A stretch of DNA of 64,000 bases from Paraburkholderia sp. (GTDB taxonomy: Bacteria > Pseudomonadota > Gammaproteobacteria > Burkholderiales > Burkholderiaceae). The stretch lies in assembly GCF_004298475.1 (NCBI RefSeq), contig NZ_SCRP01000012.1:186001-250000 (forward strand), written 5' to 3'. Below are positions 55,487-64,000 of this stretch, one piece after another (positions within the stretch are counted from its first letter, which is position 1; each line of letters opens with the position of its first letter). Position numbers and translations under genes: made by a program. The notes beneath the pieces are model-generated. The model ran no database searches and was not told the origin of the DNA. It worked only from the letters and a program-made list of their open reading frames with translations.

Positions 55487-55747
55487 CGGAACTTCCGGAC
55501 GGCGTGCAGTAAAGGCAATGGCCCGATAACTAAAGATTAGGCGGTTTCCGGGCGAGGCGCGATGCGATCCCGTTCGCTGGCGCTCAAAAGCAGCCATCGG
55601 AGCCTCCAGCGCCGGGAACACGGCGGCCGGACAGCTTATGCCTGCTCGCAAGCGGACATTTCCAGGTAGCCGGAAGCGGATTTTTTCAACTTAGCCGCTA
55701 CGACAAAAATAATGTTAATTTGCCTTATGTAAACTTAATAAAGCTAC
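55487..55747. other. Promoter region of nfeD-slipin operon
   Basis: About 260 bases, AT-rich in its right third (55690-55745). It presumably carries the promoter for the minus-strand NfeD gene. No clear hexamer pair was found. Confidence 0.35.
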
Positions 55748-55778
55748 TAAAAACGAATGAGCCCCCGAAGGGGCTCAT
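55748..55778 (-). terminator. Rho-independent terminator of the binding-protein gene
   Basis: On the minus strand, ATGAGCCCC-TTCG-GGGGCTCAT forms a perfect 9-base stem with a stable TTCG tetraloop, followed by TCGTTTTTAG. It lies 24 bases after the stop of the periplasmic binding protein and closes the arginine gene cluster. Confidence 0.92.
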
Positions 55779-55801
55779 CGTGATACGACCGACATGCTAA
55801 A

Positions 55802-56569
55802 TTATTTGCCGTAGATATCGAAGTCGAAGTATTTCCTTGCGAGCTTCTGGTACGTGCCGTCCTTGAGCATCGCGACGATCGCTCCGTCAATCTTTTGCTT
55901 CAGGTCGGTATCGTCCTTGCGCAGGCCGATCGCTGCCGCCCCCGTCGGGATCTCCGCGCCTGTGAACTGGAAACCCGTGCCACGGGGCGTTTTCAGGAAC
56001 CCGAGGTCGGCTTGTACTTCGTCCTGCAGCGCCGAGTCCAGACGGCCGGAAATCAAGTCGCCATAAACCTGGTCCTGATTCTGATACGACACGATCTGTA
56101 CCCCCTTCGACGCCCAGTTCGCCCGGACGTACGCTTCCTGAACCGAACCCTGCTCGACCCCGACCGTCTTGCCCTTCAGCGACTCGATGGTCGGTTGCAG
56201 CGTTGAGCCCTTCGGGACAACGAGACGGGTCGGCGTGTCAAACAGCTTCGCCGAGAACGCGACCTCGGCTGAACGCTGCGGCGTGACAGACATCGAAGAG
56301 AGAATGCCGTCGAACTTCTTCGCCTTCAGCGCAGGAATCACGCCATCGAAGTCCTGCTCGACCCACACGCATTTCGCATTCAGACGTCGACAGATTTCGT
56401 TGCCGAGATCGACGTCGAAACCCACGACCTTCCCTGCAGACGATTTCGATTCGAATGGCGCATAGCTCGGGTCTACGCCAAACCGGATCGTCGTCCAGTC
56501 ATTGGCATAGACGCTTCCCGCTGAAGCGGCGAGCGCGCAAACGATCAACTTCGAAAGAATTTTTTTCAC
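55802..56569 (-). CDS. Basic amino acid ABC transporter binding protein
   Basis: A 255-residue periplasmic solute-binding protein of the HisJ/ArgT/AotJ type. The signal peptide MKKILSKLIVCALAASAGSVYA is followed by FGVDPSYAPFESKSSAGKVV, the family signature GFDVDLGNEICRRLNAKC, and DGILSSMSVTPQRSAEVAFS. It should bind arginine, ornithine or lysine and deliver it to the permease encoded at the other end of this cluster. The start is GTG 56569 with GAGGAG upstream. A strong terminator follows. Confidence 0.92.
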   Translation of the reverse strand: MKKILSKLIVCALAASAGSVYANDWTTIRFGVDPSYAPFESKSSAGKVVGFDVDLGNEICRRLNAKCVWVEQDFDGVIPALKAKKFDGILSSMSVTPQRSAEVAFSAKLFDTPTRLVVPKGSTLQPTIESLKGKTVGVEQGSVQEAYVRANWASKGVQIVSYQNQDQVYGDLISGRLDSALQDEVQADLGFLKTPRGTGFQFTGAEIPTGAAAIGLRKDDTDLKQKIDGAIVAMLKDGTYQKLARKYFDFDIYGK

Positions 56570-56723
56570 TGTTCGACTCCTCGTATATCTCGACCAATGC
56601 TATTCATGCGCGGCAACGTTCGTCGCATCGACATAAAGCATCGTTCTATTTTTTAAAAAAGATTGATTAAAAACACCCGATTTCCAATAACATCATGGGT
56701 GACAGAAAAAATATTCAATTCGG

Positions 56724-57782
56724 TCAGGCCGATTTGCTCCGGATTTCCTGGCCATTCATTGCAACCACTCGAACGGGGTCGCCGGGCTCAATTCCCAGCG
56801 CGGCGAGTTCTTCTCGCCCTAAAGCAATGGAGCCGAACTGCGGCTCTGCATAGCTCACGATGACGCGGAAATCCTTGCACAGCGTGTTGCTGACCATCAT
56901 CGGGCGCCGGCCTGAGGTTGCTTCATCGGAATGCTGTTCACTGCCCTGTCGCGCGATGGCCAACTCGCTATCCTGGGTAATGCGCAGTTGGCTGACGTGC
57001 CCCTGGAGGACAGGGCCTGCATCAAAAATATCGACGAGCCCTTCGAAATTCAGCCCCTCCTGTTCGAGCAGGCGCTTGGCCGGTGCCGTCGCCGAATGCA
57101 CAGCGCCGATGTATTCACGCGCGTCTTCGGTGAGGAAATCGGTGTAAATCGGAAAGCGCGGCATCAATTCCGCAATGAACGATTTGGTCCCCACGCTCGA
57201 CATATCGTCGGCCTTGCCGAAATCCATTTTGAAGAAATGCTTGCCGAGGCTGTCCCAGAAGGGAGAGGTTCCGTCGCTCCGTTGATACCCGCGCATCTCC
57301 GCAAAAATAAGCTCGGGCAGAAGATGAATGAAATTCGACGCAAACATCAGCCGCCCTTTTGAGAGCAGCTTTCCGTTGGTGCCACCCCGAAACTCGGGAT
57401 TCAGATACAGCGTACAGAGTTCGGCGGCCCCCGTAAGGTCGTTCGTCAGAATCAGTGTTTCCTTCTGCGAATAGATATCGAGTTTGGGGCTGGAGTGAAC
57501 GAGGCGGCAGACCCGGTAGCTATAGAACGGCTCGTCCAGACCCACCGAAGCCTTGACGGCACTGACACCGACAACCTGATTCGACGCGGTGTCCTCGAGG
57601 ACGAACACGTAATCCGCAAGTTTCGAATCGATGGCGCCCGAAAAGGATGCCTGGGCAACCGCGATCCGGTCCTCCAGCGCCGACCGGTCGGCTTTGAGGG
57701 TCGTCATGCCAATACCGACACTGCGCGCGAGCGAAAACAGCGCGTCAAGATCCGAATTTCTGATTGAACGGAATACGATCAT
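56724..57782 (-). CDS. aruG: Arginine N-succinyltransferase, beta subunit
   Basis: A 352-residue AstA-family acyltransferase. It transfers succinyl from succinyl-CoA to arginine (or ornithine), the first step of the arginine succinyltransferase (AST) pathway. Conserved segments: IRNSDLDALFSLARSVGIGMTTL, LYLNPEFRGGTNGKLLSKGRLMF and FDAGPVLQG. It is paired with the paralogous alpha subunit 12 bases upstream, forming the heteromeric enzyme known from Pseudomonas. ATG 57782. Confidence 0.9.
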   Translation of the reverse strand: MIVFRSIRNSDLDALFSLARSVGIGMTTLKADRSALEDRIAVAQASFSGAIDSKLADYVFVLEDTASNQVVGVSAVKASVGLDEPFYSYRVCRLVHSSPKLDIYSQKETLILTNDLTGAAELCTLYLNPEFRGGTNGKLLSKGRLMFASNFIHLLPELIFAEMRGYQRSDGTSPFWDSLGKHFFKMDFGKADDMSSVGTKSFIAELMPRFPIYTDFLTEDAREYIGAVHSATAPAKRLLEQEGLNFEGLVDIFDAGPVLQGHVSQLRITQDSELAIARQGSEQHSDEATSGRRPMMVSNTLCKDFRVIVSYAEPQFGSIALGREELAALGIEPGDPVRVVAMNGQEIRSKSA

Positions 57783-57794
57783 GATGTTTGAACT

Positions 57795-58829
57795 TCACAT
57801 TGGAGCAACAATGACAGAGTCGTTGCTCGACAGACACAACGCGTCCAGTGTTTCCTTCGGCAATGCCACGTAGCCGTCGCCGATCCACGGCGTCGCACGC
57901 GAAACCACGCAACGAAATGCCTCTGGTGCCCCAACGTTCGCGACCAGATATCTCTCCGCCGTCTCGGCGACTTCCGATGCGTCAATCGAGTACGTGCGCG
58001 CCTCGGCGATGGTGCGAATCTGCGATGCATTCGCGACGAGAATCGGTCCACCGTCGAAAATATCGATGTAACGATCCGATCTGAACCCTTCCTTCTCAAG
58101 AATTTCGAATGGCAGATTGGATTCACTGTGCATCTGCCCCATCAATGCCCGTACATCGTTGGGAAGGAGCGGAACGTATACCGGATAGTGCGGCATGACT
58201 TCGACGATGAGCGTGCCATTGCGCGCACCACGAATCATGCGCTCGGCGCTGATCAGATCCATATCGAAGAATTTGCGGCCGATAGCATTCCAGAACGGAG
58301 ACTGGTAGTCCTGATCCATACAACCAGCAAGCGAAACAACGAAGTCCTCGCCAAAGCGCTGCCGTTCGCGGGCCGCAAACATGAGGCGGCTGCGCGATAG
58401 TAACGATGCAGCCCATGACTCATCGCAGCCCTCGCCAATGAAAAAGCCCTGGAGCTGCGAGTGGTGGGTCAGATCGGAACAGAGTGTCAGCGCGTGAACA
58501 CTGTTGGTTATTTTCAGATCGCGCGACACGTGATGTATCACGTCGTTCCGGTAGACGAAAAATGCGCCGCCGGACCCGGCAGCCGAACAGATTGCGGCAG
58601 CACCGCGCAGATCGCCGGCCGGGTCTTCAAGCACCATCAAATAATATTCGTCACAGGGAACATCTATCTGCAACGACAACGCATCATTCGTGCGCGCGAT
58701 GGCATCCTCGATACTCGCCCTGTCACGGGGAAAGGTATGCACCAAAGGGTCGGCCTGCGCTGCAATGGCGAGCAGTTTTTCAGCATCCGCGTCGCGTGCG
58801 GGGCGAGTAATCCACATAGGTCGTTTCAT
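57795..58829 (-). CDS. aruF: Arginine/ornithine succinyltransferase, alpha subunit
   Basis: A 344-residue AstA paralogue, the alpha subunit. It has the same fold and core but diverges in the acceptor region: LCSDLTHHSQLQGFFIGEGC replaces the beta subunit's RGGTNGKL segment, while FWNAIGRKFFDMDL and FDGGPILVANASQIR are conserved. The alpha/beta pair is the Pseudomonas-type enzyme that can act on arginine and ornithine. Start ATG 58829; a second ATG four codons later (58817) is also possible. Confidence 0.88.
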   Translation of the reverse strand: MKRPMWITRPARDADAEKLLAIAAQADPLVHTFPRDRASIEDAIARTNDALSLQIDVPCDEYYLMVLEDPAGDLRGAAAICSAAGSGGAFFVYRNDVIHHVSRDLKITNSVHALTLCSDLTHHSQLQGFFIGEGCDESWAASLLSRSRLMFAARERQRFGEDFVVSLAGCMDQDYQSPFWNAIGRKFFDMDLISAERMIRGARNGTLIVEVMPHYPVYVPLLPNDVRALMGQMHSESNLPFEILEKEGFRSDRYIDIFDGGPILVANASQIRTIAEARTYSIDASEVAETAERYLVANVGAPEAFRCVVSRATPWIGDGYVALPKETLDALCLSSNDSVIVAPM

Positions 58830-59026
58830 CCTGGGTACTGCGTTTGCAAGCGCCCGGAAAGCGTGCTGGCTGCTCGCATGGGCTCGATGCCGTTCATCTG
58901 TCTGAGCCATTGTATGCAGCCGTAATTCGACCGCAATTCAGATTTGCGACATCTGAGGGTTTTTGCATGTAATTCCTGCGTTGCCCAAGGTACTGCACGA
59001 CCGTCAGCGTGTTCACACGCGATCCA

Positions 59027-59998
59027 TCAAACGTTGATACCCAGCGACTTCAAAATCTGCTGACGCTCTTCCCTCGGCGCAATTCCGAAGACGGTTCGAT
59101 AGGTTGTCGAAAAATGCGCCGCCGATGAAAAACCGCACATCAGCCCGATCTGCAAGATCGAATGATCGGTTTGTCTGAGCATCTGCTGCGCGCGCTGCAA
59201 GCGCAGATCGAGGTAATACCGCGACGGGACGGTATCGAGGTGCTGCCTGAACAACCGCTCGAGTTGACGCCGTGACATATCGAGCAATTGAGCGATTTCC
59301 TCTGTCTGCAAAGGCTCCTCGATATTGGCTTCCATAAGCGCAATGGCCTCGCATAGCTTCGGCGCGGCCTCGCCGAAGTGAAACCTTGTATCCGCGCGCT
59401 GGCGCTCATGGGGTTCGCGAATACGATCTTTTGTGAGCACACCGAGCAGTTCGCTCGCAGCCTTCGTGCCGAGGATATCCCTCACGAGTTGCAAGCCGAG
59501 ATCCAGCGTGGAGGCTCCGCCACAACAGGTCGTCCACTTTCCGCAATGTTCGATGATCGACGGTGAAACGATCACATGTTCGAGGCCGGCACTCAGCGGA
59601 GGCGAATCATTCCAATGCAACGCAACGCGTAAGCCGCGCGCCCATGCGGTGCCCGAAAACCATTTGACCGCCTCGCCGATCAACATGACGCGGCTTGCCA
59701 CCTCTATCCACTGCCTTAACGTGTGAAGCGCGCTGTCGGTATCGGACGGCGGCATTTCACATAGAACCAGCGCATCACACCGGACACCCGGCGCCGGATT
59801 GCCGCCGCCGGCATCGTGTAGATGGATCTGATCCGTCTTGCTGATCAGGCGCCCCATGTCGAGCACATGCGAAATCAGATAAAAATCGAGGGGCTTTGCC
59901 TGACGCCAACCCAGCAAGACAACGTTGAAGCGCGAGGTGCTCGCGGATGGCCGCAAGCGACCCTCCTGGGGCGCAGCCGCATAAGGTGCTGAATTCAT
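59027..59998 (-). CDS. AraC/GlxA-family regulator, ArgR-like
   Basis: A 323-residue regulator. A DJ-1/PfpI-like domain (about residues 22-190) is followed by an AraC-type double helix-turn-helix (IAQLLDMSRRQLERLFRQHL; SILQIGLMCGFSSAAHFSTTYR). This is the architecture of Pseudomonas ArgR, which activates arginine uptake and AST genes. It lies between aruC and aruF, so local control of the cluster is likely. The Cys of the DJ-1 domain (CGKWTTCCGG) may not be catalytic. Confidence 0.85.
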   Translation of the reverse strand: MNSAPYAAAPQEGRLRPSASTSRFNVVLLGWRQAKPLDFYLISHVLDMGRLISKTDQIHLHDAGGGNPAPGVRCDALVLCEMPPSDTDSALHTLRQWIEVASRVMLIGEAVKWFSGTAWARGLRVALHWNDSPPLSAGLEHVIVSPSIIEHCGKWTTCCGGASTLDLGLQLVRDILGTKAASELLGVLTKDRIREPHERQRADTRFHFGEAAPKLCEAIALMEANIEEPLQTEEIAQLLDMSRRQLERLFRQHLDTVPSRYYLDLRLQRAQQMLRQTDHSILQIGLMCGFSSAAHFSTTYRTVFGIAPREERQQILKSLGINV

Positions 59999-60045
59999 CG
60001 AGTATCTAATTTATTCAGTTCAAGTCCAGCCGCGAGCACCAGGCT

Positions 60046-61263
60046 TTAGCGCGCGCCGAGTACGTCCTCGAAAGCCTGTTCGATGCGCCTGAAACCCTCG
60101 CTGATGTCCGCTTCGGGAATGATGAGCGAAGGCGCGAAACGCAGTACGTCGGCGCCTGCGATCAACATCATCACGCCGCGGTTCGCAGCCGCCGCGTTGA
60201 AGTCCTTCGCGCGGCCCTTAAAGCGTGCGCTCAGTTCGGCTCCAATCAGAAGACCCTTGCCACGCACGTCTTTGAATACGTCGAAACGATCGTTGAGCTT
60301 CGCGAGTCTGGCGCGTATCGCCTCGCCGCGAGCACGCACACCGGCGAGAACCGCCGGGTTGCTGATGAGCTCGACCACCTTGTCCGCGATGGCTGCGGCG
60401 AGCGGATTGCCGCCGTACGTCGTGCCGTGCGCGCCCACCTTGAAGTATGCAGCGATGGCCTCGGTCGTGATCATCGCGCCGATCGGGAAGCCGTTGCCGA
60501 GCGCCTTCGCGGTGGTGAGGATGTCCGGCGTGACGCCTGTGTCCTCATACGCGTAGAAAGTGCCCGTGCGGCCCACGCCCGTTTGCACCTCGTCAAAAAT
60601 CAGCAGCGCGTTGTTCGCGTCACAGGCCGCGCGCAGCGCGCGCAGGAAGGCCGGATCAGCAGGAATCACACCGCCCTCGCCCTGAACCGGCTCGACGATC
60701 ACTGCACAGGTCTGCGCACCGATCGCGCGCTTCGCTGCTTCGATGTCGTTGTACGGCAGATGCACGATGCCTGCCGGCACCGGCCCGAAGCCTTCCGAAT
60801 ACTTCGGCTGGCCGCCCACGCTCACGGTGAAGAACGTGCGGCCATGAAACGACTGTGTGAAGGATACGATCTCGAACTTTTCAGCGCCATGGCGCTCGAA
60901 CGCCACGCGACGCGCGAGCTTGAGCGCAGCCTCATTGGCTTCTGCGCCCGAGTTCGCGAAGAATGCGCGCTCCGCGAAGCTCAGCGCTTCGAGCTTGCGT
61001 GCGAGACGAAGCACCGGTTCGTTGGTGTAGCCGTTGCCGACGTGCCAGAGCTTGCCGCCCTGCTCGTGCAGCACGCGCAGCAGTTCGGGATGGGCATGAC
61101 CGAGCGACGTCACGGCGATGCCGCACGCGAAGTCGATATAGTCGCGGCCCTCGGTGTCCCAGACGCGCGAGCCCTCGCCCCTGACCGGAACGAATGGAGC
61201 GGGCGAGAAGCACGGCACCATCACTTCATCGAAGGTTTTACGGCTCACGGTCTGTTCATTCAT
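60046..61263 (-). CDS. aruC: Succinylornithine / acetylornithine transaminase
   Basis: A 405-residue PLP aminotransferase of the class III ornithine group. The PLP Lys is in [14 protein letters not shown], with [27 protein letters not shown] and [11 protein letters not shown]. With neighbouring succinyltransferase subunits, it most likely acts on N2-succinylornithine in the AST pathway (AruC/AstC); many AruC enzymes also act in arginine biosynthesis. ATG 61263 follows CAGGA. The remaining AST enzymes (dehydrogenase, hydrolases) are not in the window. Confidence 0.9.
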   Translation of the reverse strand: MNEQTVSRKTFDEVMVPCFSPAPFVPVRGEGSRVWDTEGRDYIDFACGIAVTSLGHAHPELLRVLHEQGGKLWHVGNGYTNEPVLRLARKLEALSFAERAFFANSGAEANEAALKLARRVAFERHGAEKFEIVSFTQSFHGRTFFTVSVGGQPKYSEGFGPVPAGIVHLPYNDIEAAKRAIGAQTCAVIVEPVQGEGGVIPADPAFLRALRAACDANNALLIFDEVQTGVGRTGTFYAYEDTGVTPDILTTAKALGNGFPIGAMITTEAIAAYFKVGAHGTTYGGNPLAAAIADKVVELISNPAVLAGVRARGEAIRARLAKLNDRFDVFKDVRGKGLLIGAELSARFKGRAKDFNAAAANRGVMMLIAGADVLRFAPSLIIPEADISEGFRRIEQAFEDVLGAR

Positions 61264-61438
61264 AAAAATTCCTGTTGGACTCAATTCGGGTTTTCACTTT
61301 GGGCTGCAACTTCCCGCTGTGGCGCGACACCTTTTATCGCGATGGCACACACAGTGTAGGTAGTCGCGCCGAAGCCGTCTTGCGCAGCCGCGACGCGTTT
61401 TTTTCTATATGTGCGGAATGCGCGCGGCAAACGCGTGG

Positions 61439-62467
61439 TCAGCCGCGCTCGGGCGACTCCATGAGTGTCGCGGCGCGCGGGGCCAGCACAACGTCTGGCG
61501 CGCCGCCATGCTGGCGTTCGATCCAGTTGCGGCGTTCGTCGCGCGGCGTCATGCCAAAGCGCTCGCGATAGGCATTCGAAAAGTGCGCTGCAGAAGAAAA
61601 TCCACAAGCCATGCTGATCTGCATCACGGACTTGCTGGTGCGCTGCAGTTGTGAGCGGGCTTTCGCGAGGCGCAGTCTCAGGTAATACTTCGCGGGCATG
61701 GCATTCAAATACTGTTTGAAAATCCGCTCCAGCTGACGGCGCGAAACACCCACATGGCCGGCGATTTCGTCGGTCGTAAGCGGATCTTCGATATTCGCAT
61801 CCATCAACATGAGCGCATCGTTCAGGCGCGGATGACGCTCTCCGGGTGCAGTCACGAACGGAATGCGCTGGCGTTCGTCGCCGCCGCGCAAAGTGCTCGC
61901 ACCCAGCACATCGGCGATACGCTCCGCCAGATCCGGGCCATGTTCGCGGCGAATTATCGCGAGCATGAAATCGACCGTCGCCTGGCCGCCCGCGCAGGTC
62001 GCGCGATCACGGTCGATTTCATAGATGTGTTGTGTAACGACGGTGCGCTCGAACTGCTCCGAGAATTGCTGGTACGCCTCCCAGTTGACCGCCACGCGAT
62101 AGCCTTGCAATTGCCCCGCCATCGCGAGCCACCAGATGCCGTGGTGAATGCCGGTGACGAGCGGCGTGCGCTGCCCCACGCGTGCGAGGCTGGCGAGAAA
62201 AAGGCGGTAGTCGGCGAACGGCTGGTAGCGCTCATTCACAACGATGAGCCAGTCGCACGACACGGCGTCGCTGAACGCGCAATCGGCTGCGCATTGCGCG
62301 CCGCCCGTGAGCGGCACGGGACGGCCGTCCCACGAGTACATCCGCCAGCGATAGAGCGCCTGGCCGTCGATCTCGTTGGCGAGGTTGAGCGCGTCGATGA
62401 CGGGACCCAGGCCGGACATCGAGACCGGCGGCAACACAACGACTGCAACCTCGATGGCACGCAACAC
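61439..62467 (-). CDS. Second AraC/GlxA-family regulator, ArgR-like
   Basis: A 342-residue paralogue of the regulator at 59027. It has an N-terminal DJ-1-like domain (AVVVLPPVSMSGLGPVIDAL) and a C-terminal AraC helix-turn-helix pair (IAGHVGVSRRQLERIFKQYL; SVMQISMACGFSSAAHFSNAYR). The DNA-contact helices of the two proteins are nearly identical around ACGFSSAAHFS, so overlapping sites are likely. It starts at GTG 62467, 15 bases after the ATPase gene, suggesting co-transcription with the transporter. Confidence 0.87.
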   Translation of the reverse strand: MLRAIEVAVVVLPPVSMSGLGPVIDALNLANEIDGQALYRWRMYSWDGRPVPLTGGAQCAADCAFSDAVSCDWLIVVNERYQPFADYRLFLASLARVGQRTPLVTGIHHGIWWLAMAGQLQGYRVAVNWEAYQQFSEQFERTVVTQHIYEIDRDRATCAGGQATVDFMLAIIRREHGPDLAERIADVLGASTLRGGDERQRIPFVTAPGERHPRLNDALMLMDANIEDPLTTDEIAGHVGVSRRQLERIFKQYLNAMPAKYYLRLRLAKARSQLQRTSKSVMQISMACGFSSAAHFSNAYRERFGMTPRDERRNWIERQHGGAPDVVLAPRAATLMESPERG

Positions 62468-62482
62468 GTTACAGCGCCCCGC

Positions 62483-63295
62483 TTACTTGAGGCTGCCCGA
62501 AAGGAACTGGCGCAGCCGCTCGCTCCTGGGCGCGCCGAGCACGTCGGCAGGCGAACCCTCTTCCTCGGTGCGGCCCTGGTGCAGGAACATCACGTGATTC
62601 GAGACGTTGCGCGCGAAACCCATCTCGTGCGTGACAACGATCATCGTGCGCCCTTCCTCGGCGAGCTTCTGCATGACCTTGAGCACTTCGCCCACAAGCT
62701 CGGGATCGAGCGCGGAAGTCGGCTCGTCGAACAGCATCACGTCGGGATGCATCGCAAGCGCGCGCGCAATCGCTACGCGCTGCTGCTGGCCACCCGAGAG
62801 GTGTGAGGGATACTGTTTTTCCACGCGTGGCGCGAGACCCACCTTCTCCAGATACGCGCGCGCGCGTTCCTCGGCTTCCTTGCGCGGTACGCCCAGCACA
62901 TGCATGGGCGCCTCGATCACGTTCTCGATCACGTTCATGTGCGACCAGAGATTGAAATGCTGGAACACCATCGCGAGCTTGGTGCGAATACGCTGCAGTT
63001 GCTTCTGATCGACCACCTCGAGGTTGCCGTTGCGGCCCGCTTTCGTCCGCACGGCATCGCCGTCCACGATGATCTCTCCTGCGTTCGGGTTCTCGAGAAA
63101 ATTGATACAGCGTAAAAACGTGCTCTTGCCCGAGCCGCTCGCGCCGATAAGGCTGATCACATCGCCCTTCTTCGCATTGAGCGACACGCCCTTGAGCACC
63201 TCGTTATCGCCGAAGCGTTTGTGGAGGTTGCGCGCAACCAGTTTGCTCTCCGGGTTACCGTGCGTGCCCGGCGTAGTTTGCATCGTCTGAGCCAA
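62483..63295 (-). CDS. Basic amino acid ABC transporter ATP-binding subunit
   Basis: A 270-residue HisP/AotP-type ATPase: Walker [11 protein letters not shown]-loop FQHFNLW, signature [15 protein letters not shown], Walker [15 protein letters not shown]. It energises uptake with the permease encoded upstream and the binding protein at 55802. Start is TTG 63295 with GGAGA at five-base spacing; the next in-frame ATG (63283) lacks a ribosome site. An N-terminal 15-residue extension precedes the core. Confidence 0.92.
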   Translation of the reverse strand: MAQTMQTTPGTHGNPESKLVARNLHKRFGDNEVLKGVSLNAKKGDVISLIGASGSGKSTFLRCINFLENPNAGEIIVDGDAVRTKAGRNGNLEVVDQKQLQRIRTKLAMVFQHFNLWSHMNVIENVIEAPMHVLGVPRKEAEERARAYLEKVGLAPRVEKQYPSHLSGGQQQRVAIARALAMHPDVMLFDEPTSALDPELVGEVLKVMQKLAEEGRTMIVVTHEMGFARNVSNHVMFLHQGRTEEEGSPADVLGAPRSERLRQFLSGSLK

Positions 63296-63333
63296 GATGG
63301 TCTCCGAAAAATTATCGCGTGGCCTGCCGCCAC

Positions 63334-64000
63334 TTAGCGTGTCCGTACAGCAAGGTGGCCCAGCCAGCGCTTCTCGGCGCGGCGGAACGCAGCAACCACC
63401 ACGAACGAAACTGCGCAGTAGATGAGCGCCGCAATGCCGAACGATTCGAACGAGCGGTACGTGGCCGAATTGGCGTCACGCGCGACCTTCAGGATATCGG
63501 GCACCGTGGCCGTGAACGCGACCGTCGTGGCGTGCAGCATCAGGATGACTTCGTTGCTGTACAGCGGCAACGCGCGGCGCAGCGCCGAAGGCAGCACGAT
63601 GCGCCAGTACATCGTGAAAGGACTCATGCCATAGGCCCGCGCGGCTTCCACTTCACCGTGCGAGGTGGCGCGAATCGCGCCCGCGAAGATCTCGGTGGTA
63701 TAGGCGCACGTGTTGAGCGCGAACGCGAGAATGGCGCAGTTCAGTCCGCTGCGGAAAAAAGCGCCGAGCAGCGGCTCGGAGCGCACGAAGGCAAGGCTGT
63801 ACACACCCGTATAGATGAGCAACAACTGCACGTAAAGCGGTGTGCCGCGAAACACAAAGGTGTAGAAGCGCACCGGCATGGAAAGCCAGCGCCGGCTCGA
63901 CACGCGTGCAACGGCGAGCGGCACCGCGCAGACGAAGCCGATCGCCACGGAGATCACGAGTAGCCAGAGCGTCATTGCGAGCCCGGAGACGTGCCCGCCG
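63334..64000 (-). CDS. Basic amino acid ABC permease (HisM-like), N terminus cut off
   Basis: Reads open to the window edge. The visible 221 residues begin [19 protein letters not shown], which corresponds to about residue 18 of HisM/AotM proteins, so the true start lies beyond 64000. Membrane helices and the ATPase-contacting EAA loop ([26 protein letters not shown]) are intact. A second permease gene (HisQ-like) is expected just upstream. Confidence 0.9.
   Translation of the reverse strand, partial: GGHVSGLAMTLWLLVISVAIGFVCAVPLAVARVSSRRWLSMPVRFYTFVFRGTPLYVQLLLIYTGVYSLAFVRSEPLLGAFFRSGLNCAILAFALNTCAYTTEIFAGAIRATSHGEVEAARAYGMSPFTMYWRIVLPSALRRALPLYSNEVILMLHATTVAFTATVPDILKVARDANSATYRSFESFGIAALIYCAVSFVVVAAFRRAEKRWLGHLAVRTR

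Overview
The window is 64 kb of GC-rich, densely coding chromosome from a beta-proteobacterium, most likely Paraburkholderia, Caballeronia or a close Burkholderiaceae relative. This rests on the gene content: a PHA operon, the hopanoid C-3 methylase HpnR, a second rpoN, a two-subunit arginine succinyltransferase, a salicylyl/2-aminobenzoyl-CoA type monooxygenase-reductase, and GlxA/ArgR-type AraC regulators. Strong antisense 'shadow' frames are everywhere. I saw no tRNA, rRNA, CRISPR array, prophage or insertion sequence.

Layout. 1-800: tail of an unidentified gene, its terminator, and an AT-rich non-coding stretch. 0.8-16.4 kb: housekeeping and accessory genes (YodC-like protein, LysE exporter, M20 peptidase, giant Lhr helicase, secreted tyrosine phosphatase, BON protein, a second sigma-54 gene behind a near-consensus sigma-54 promoter, APH-kinase fusion, DHH protein, class V aminotransferase). 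16.7-23.5 kb: a storage and stress block (Zn alcohol dehydrogenase, universal stress protein, phasin-phaB-phaC operon, Hsp20, two tiny proteins) resembling the low-oxygen-activated (lxa) loci of Burkholderia, with an FNR/Anr-like palindrome ahead of the PHA operon. 23.7-39.8 kb: SH3 protein, an in-frame uracil-DNA-glycosylase/DUF488 fusion, patatin-GntP pair, HpnR, LysR regulator and D-lactate dehydrogenase, SDR, a Tyr/Gly/His-rich lipoprotein, LOG-family protein, SYLF lipoprotein, CBS-BON protein and an AI-2E family exporter.

39.8-47.8 kb: an eight-gene minus-strand catabolic operon for an aromatic acid through its CoA thioester (probably 2-aminobenzoate, possibly salicylate). It holds a CoA ligase, a fused monooxygenase/reductase, SDR, crotonase-fold enzyme, acyl-CoA dehydrogenase, RidA protein and a MarR regulator. 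A strong sigma-70 promoter with an overlapping palindrome precedes it. Two members lack the usual catalytic residues of their families in ways that suit the unusual ring intermediates.

48-55.5 kb: SDR, ProQ/FinO RNA chaperone, lytic transglycosylase, class I fructose-bisphosphate aldolase, an unknown membrane protein, and an NfeD-SPFH pair. 55.8-64 kb: arginine/ornithine uptake and succinylation, all on the minus strand. ABC permease, ATPase and binding protein are interleaved with aruC, aruF, aruG and two AraC-family regulators; the last gene runs off the window end.
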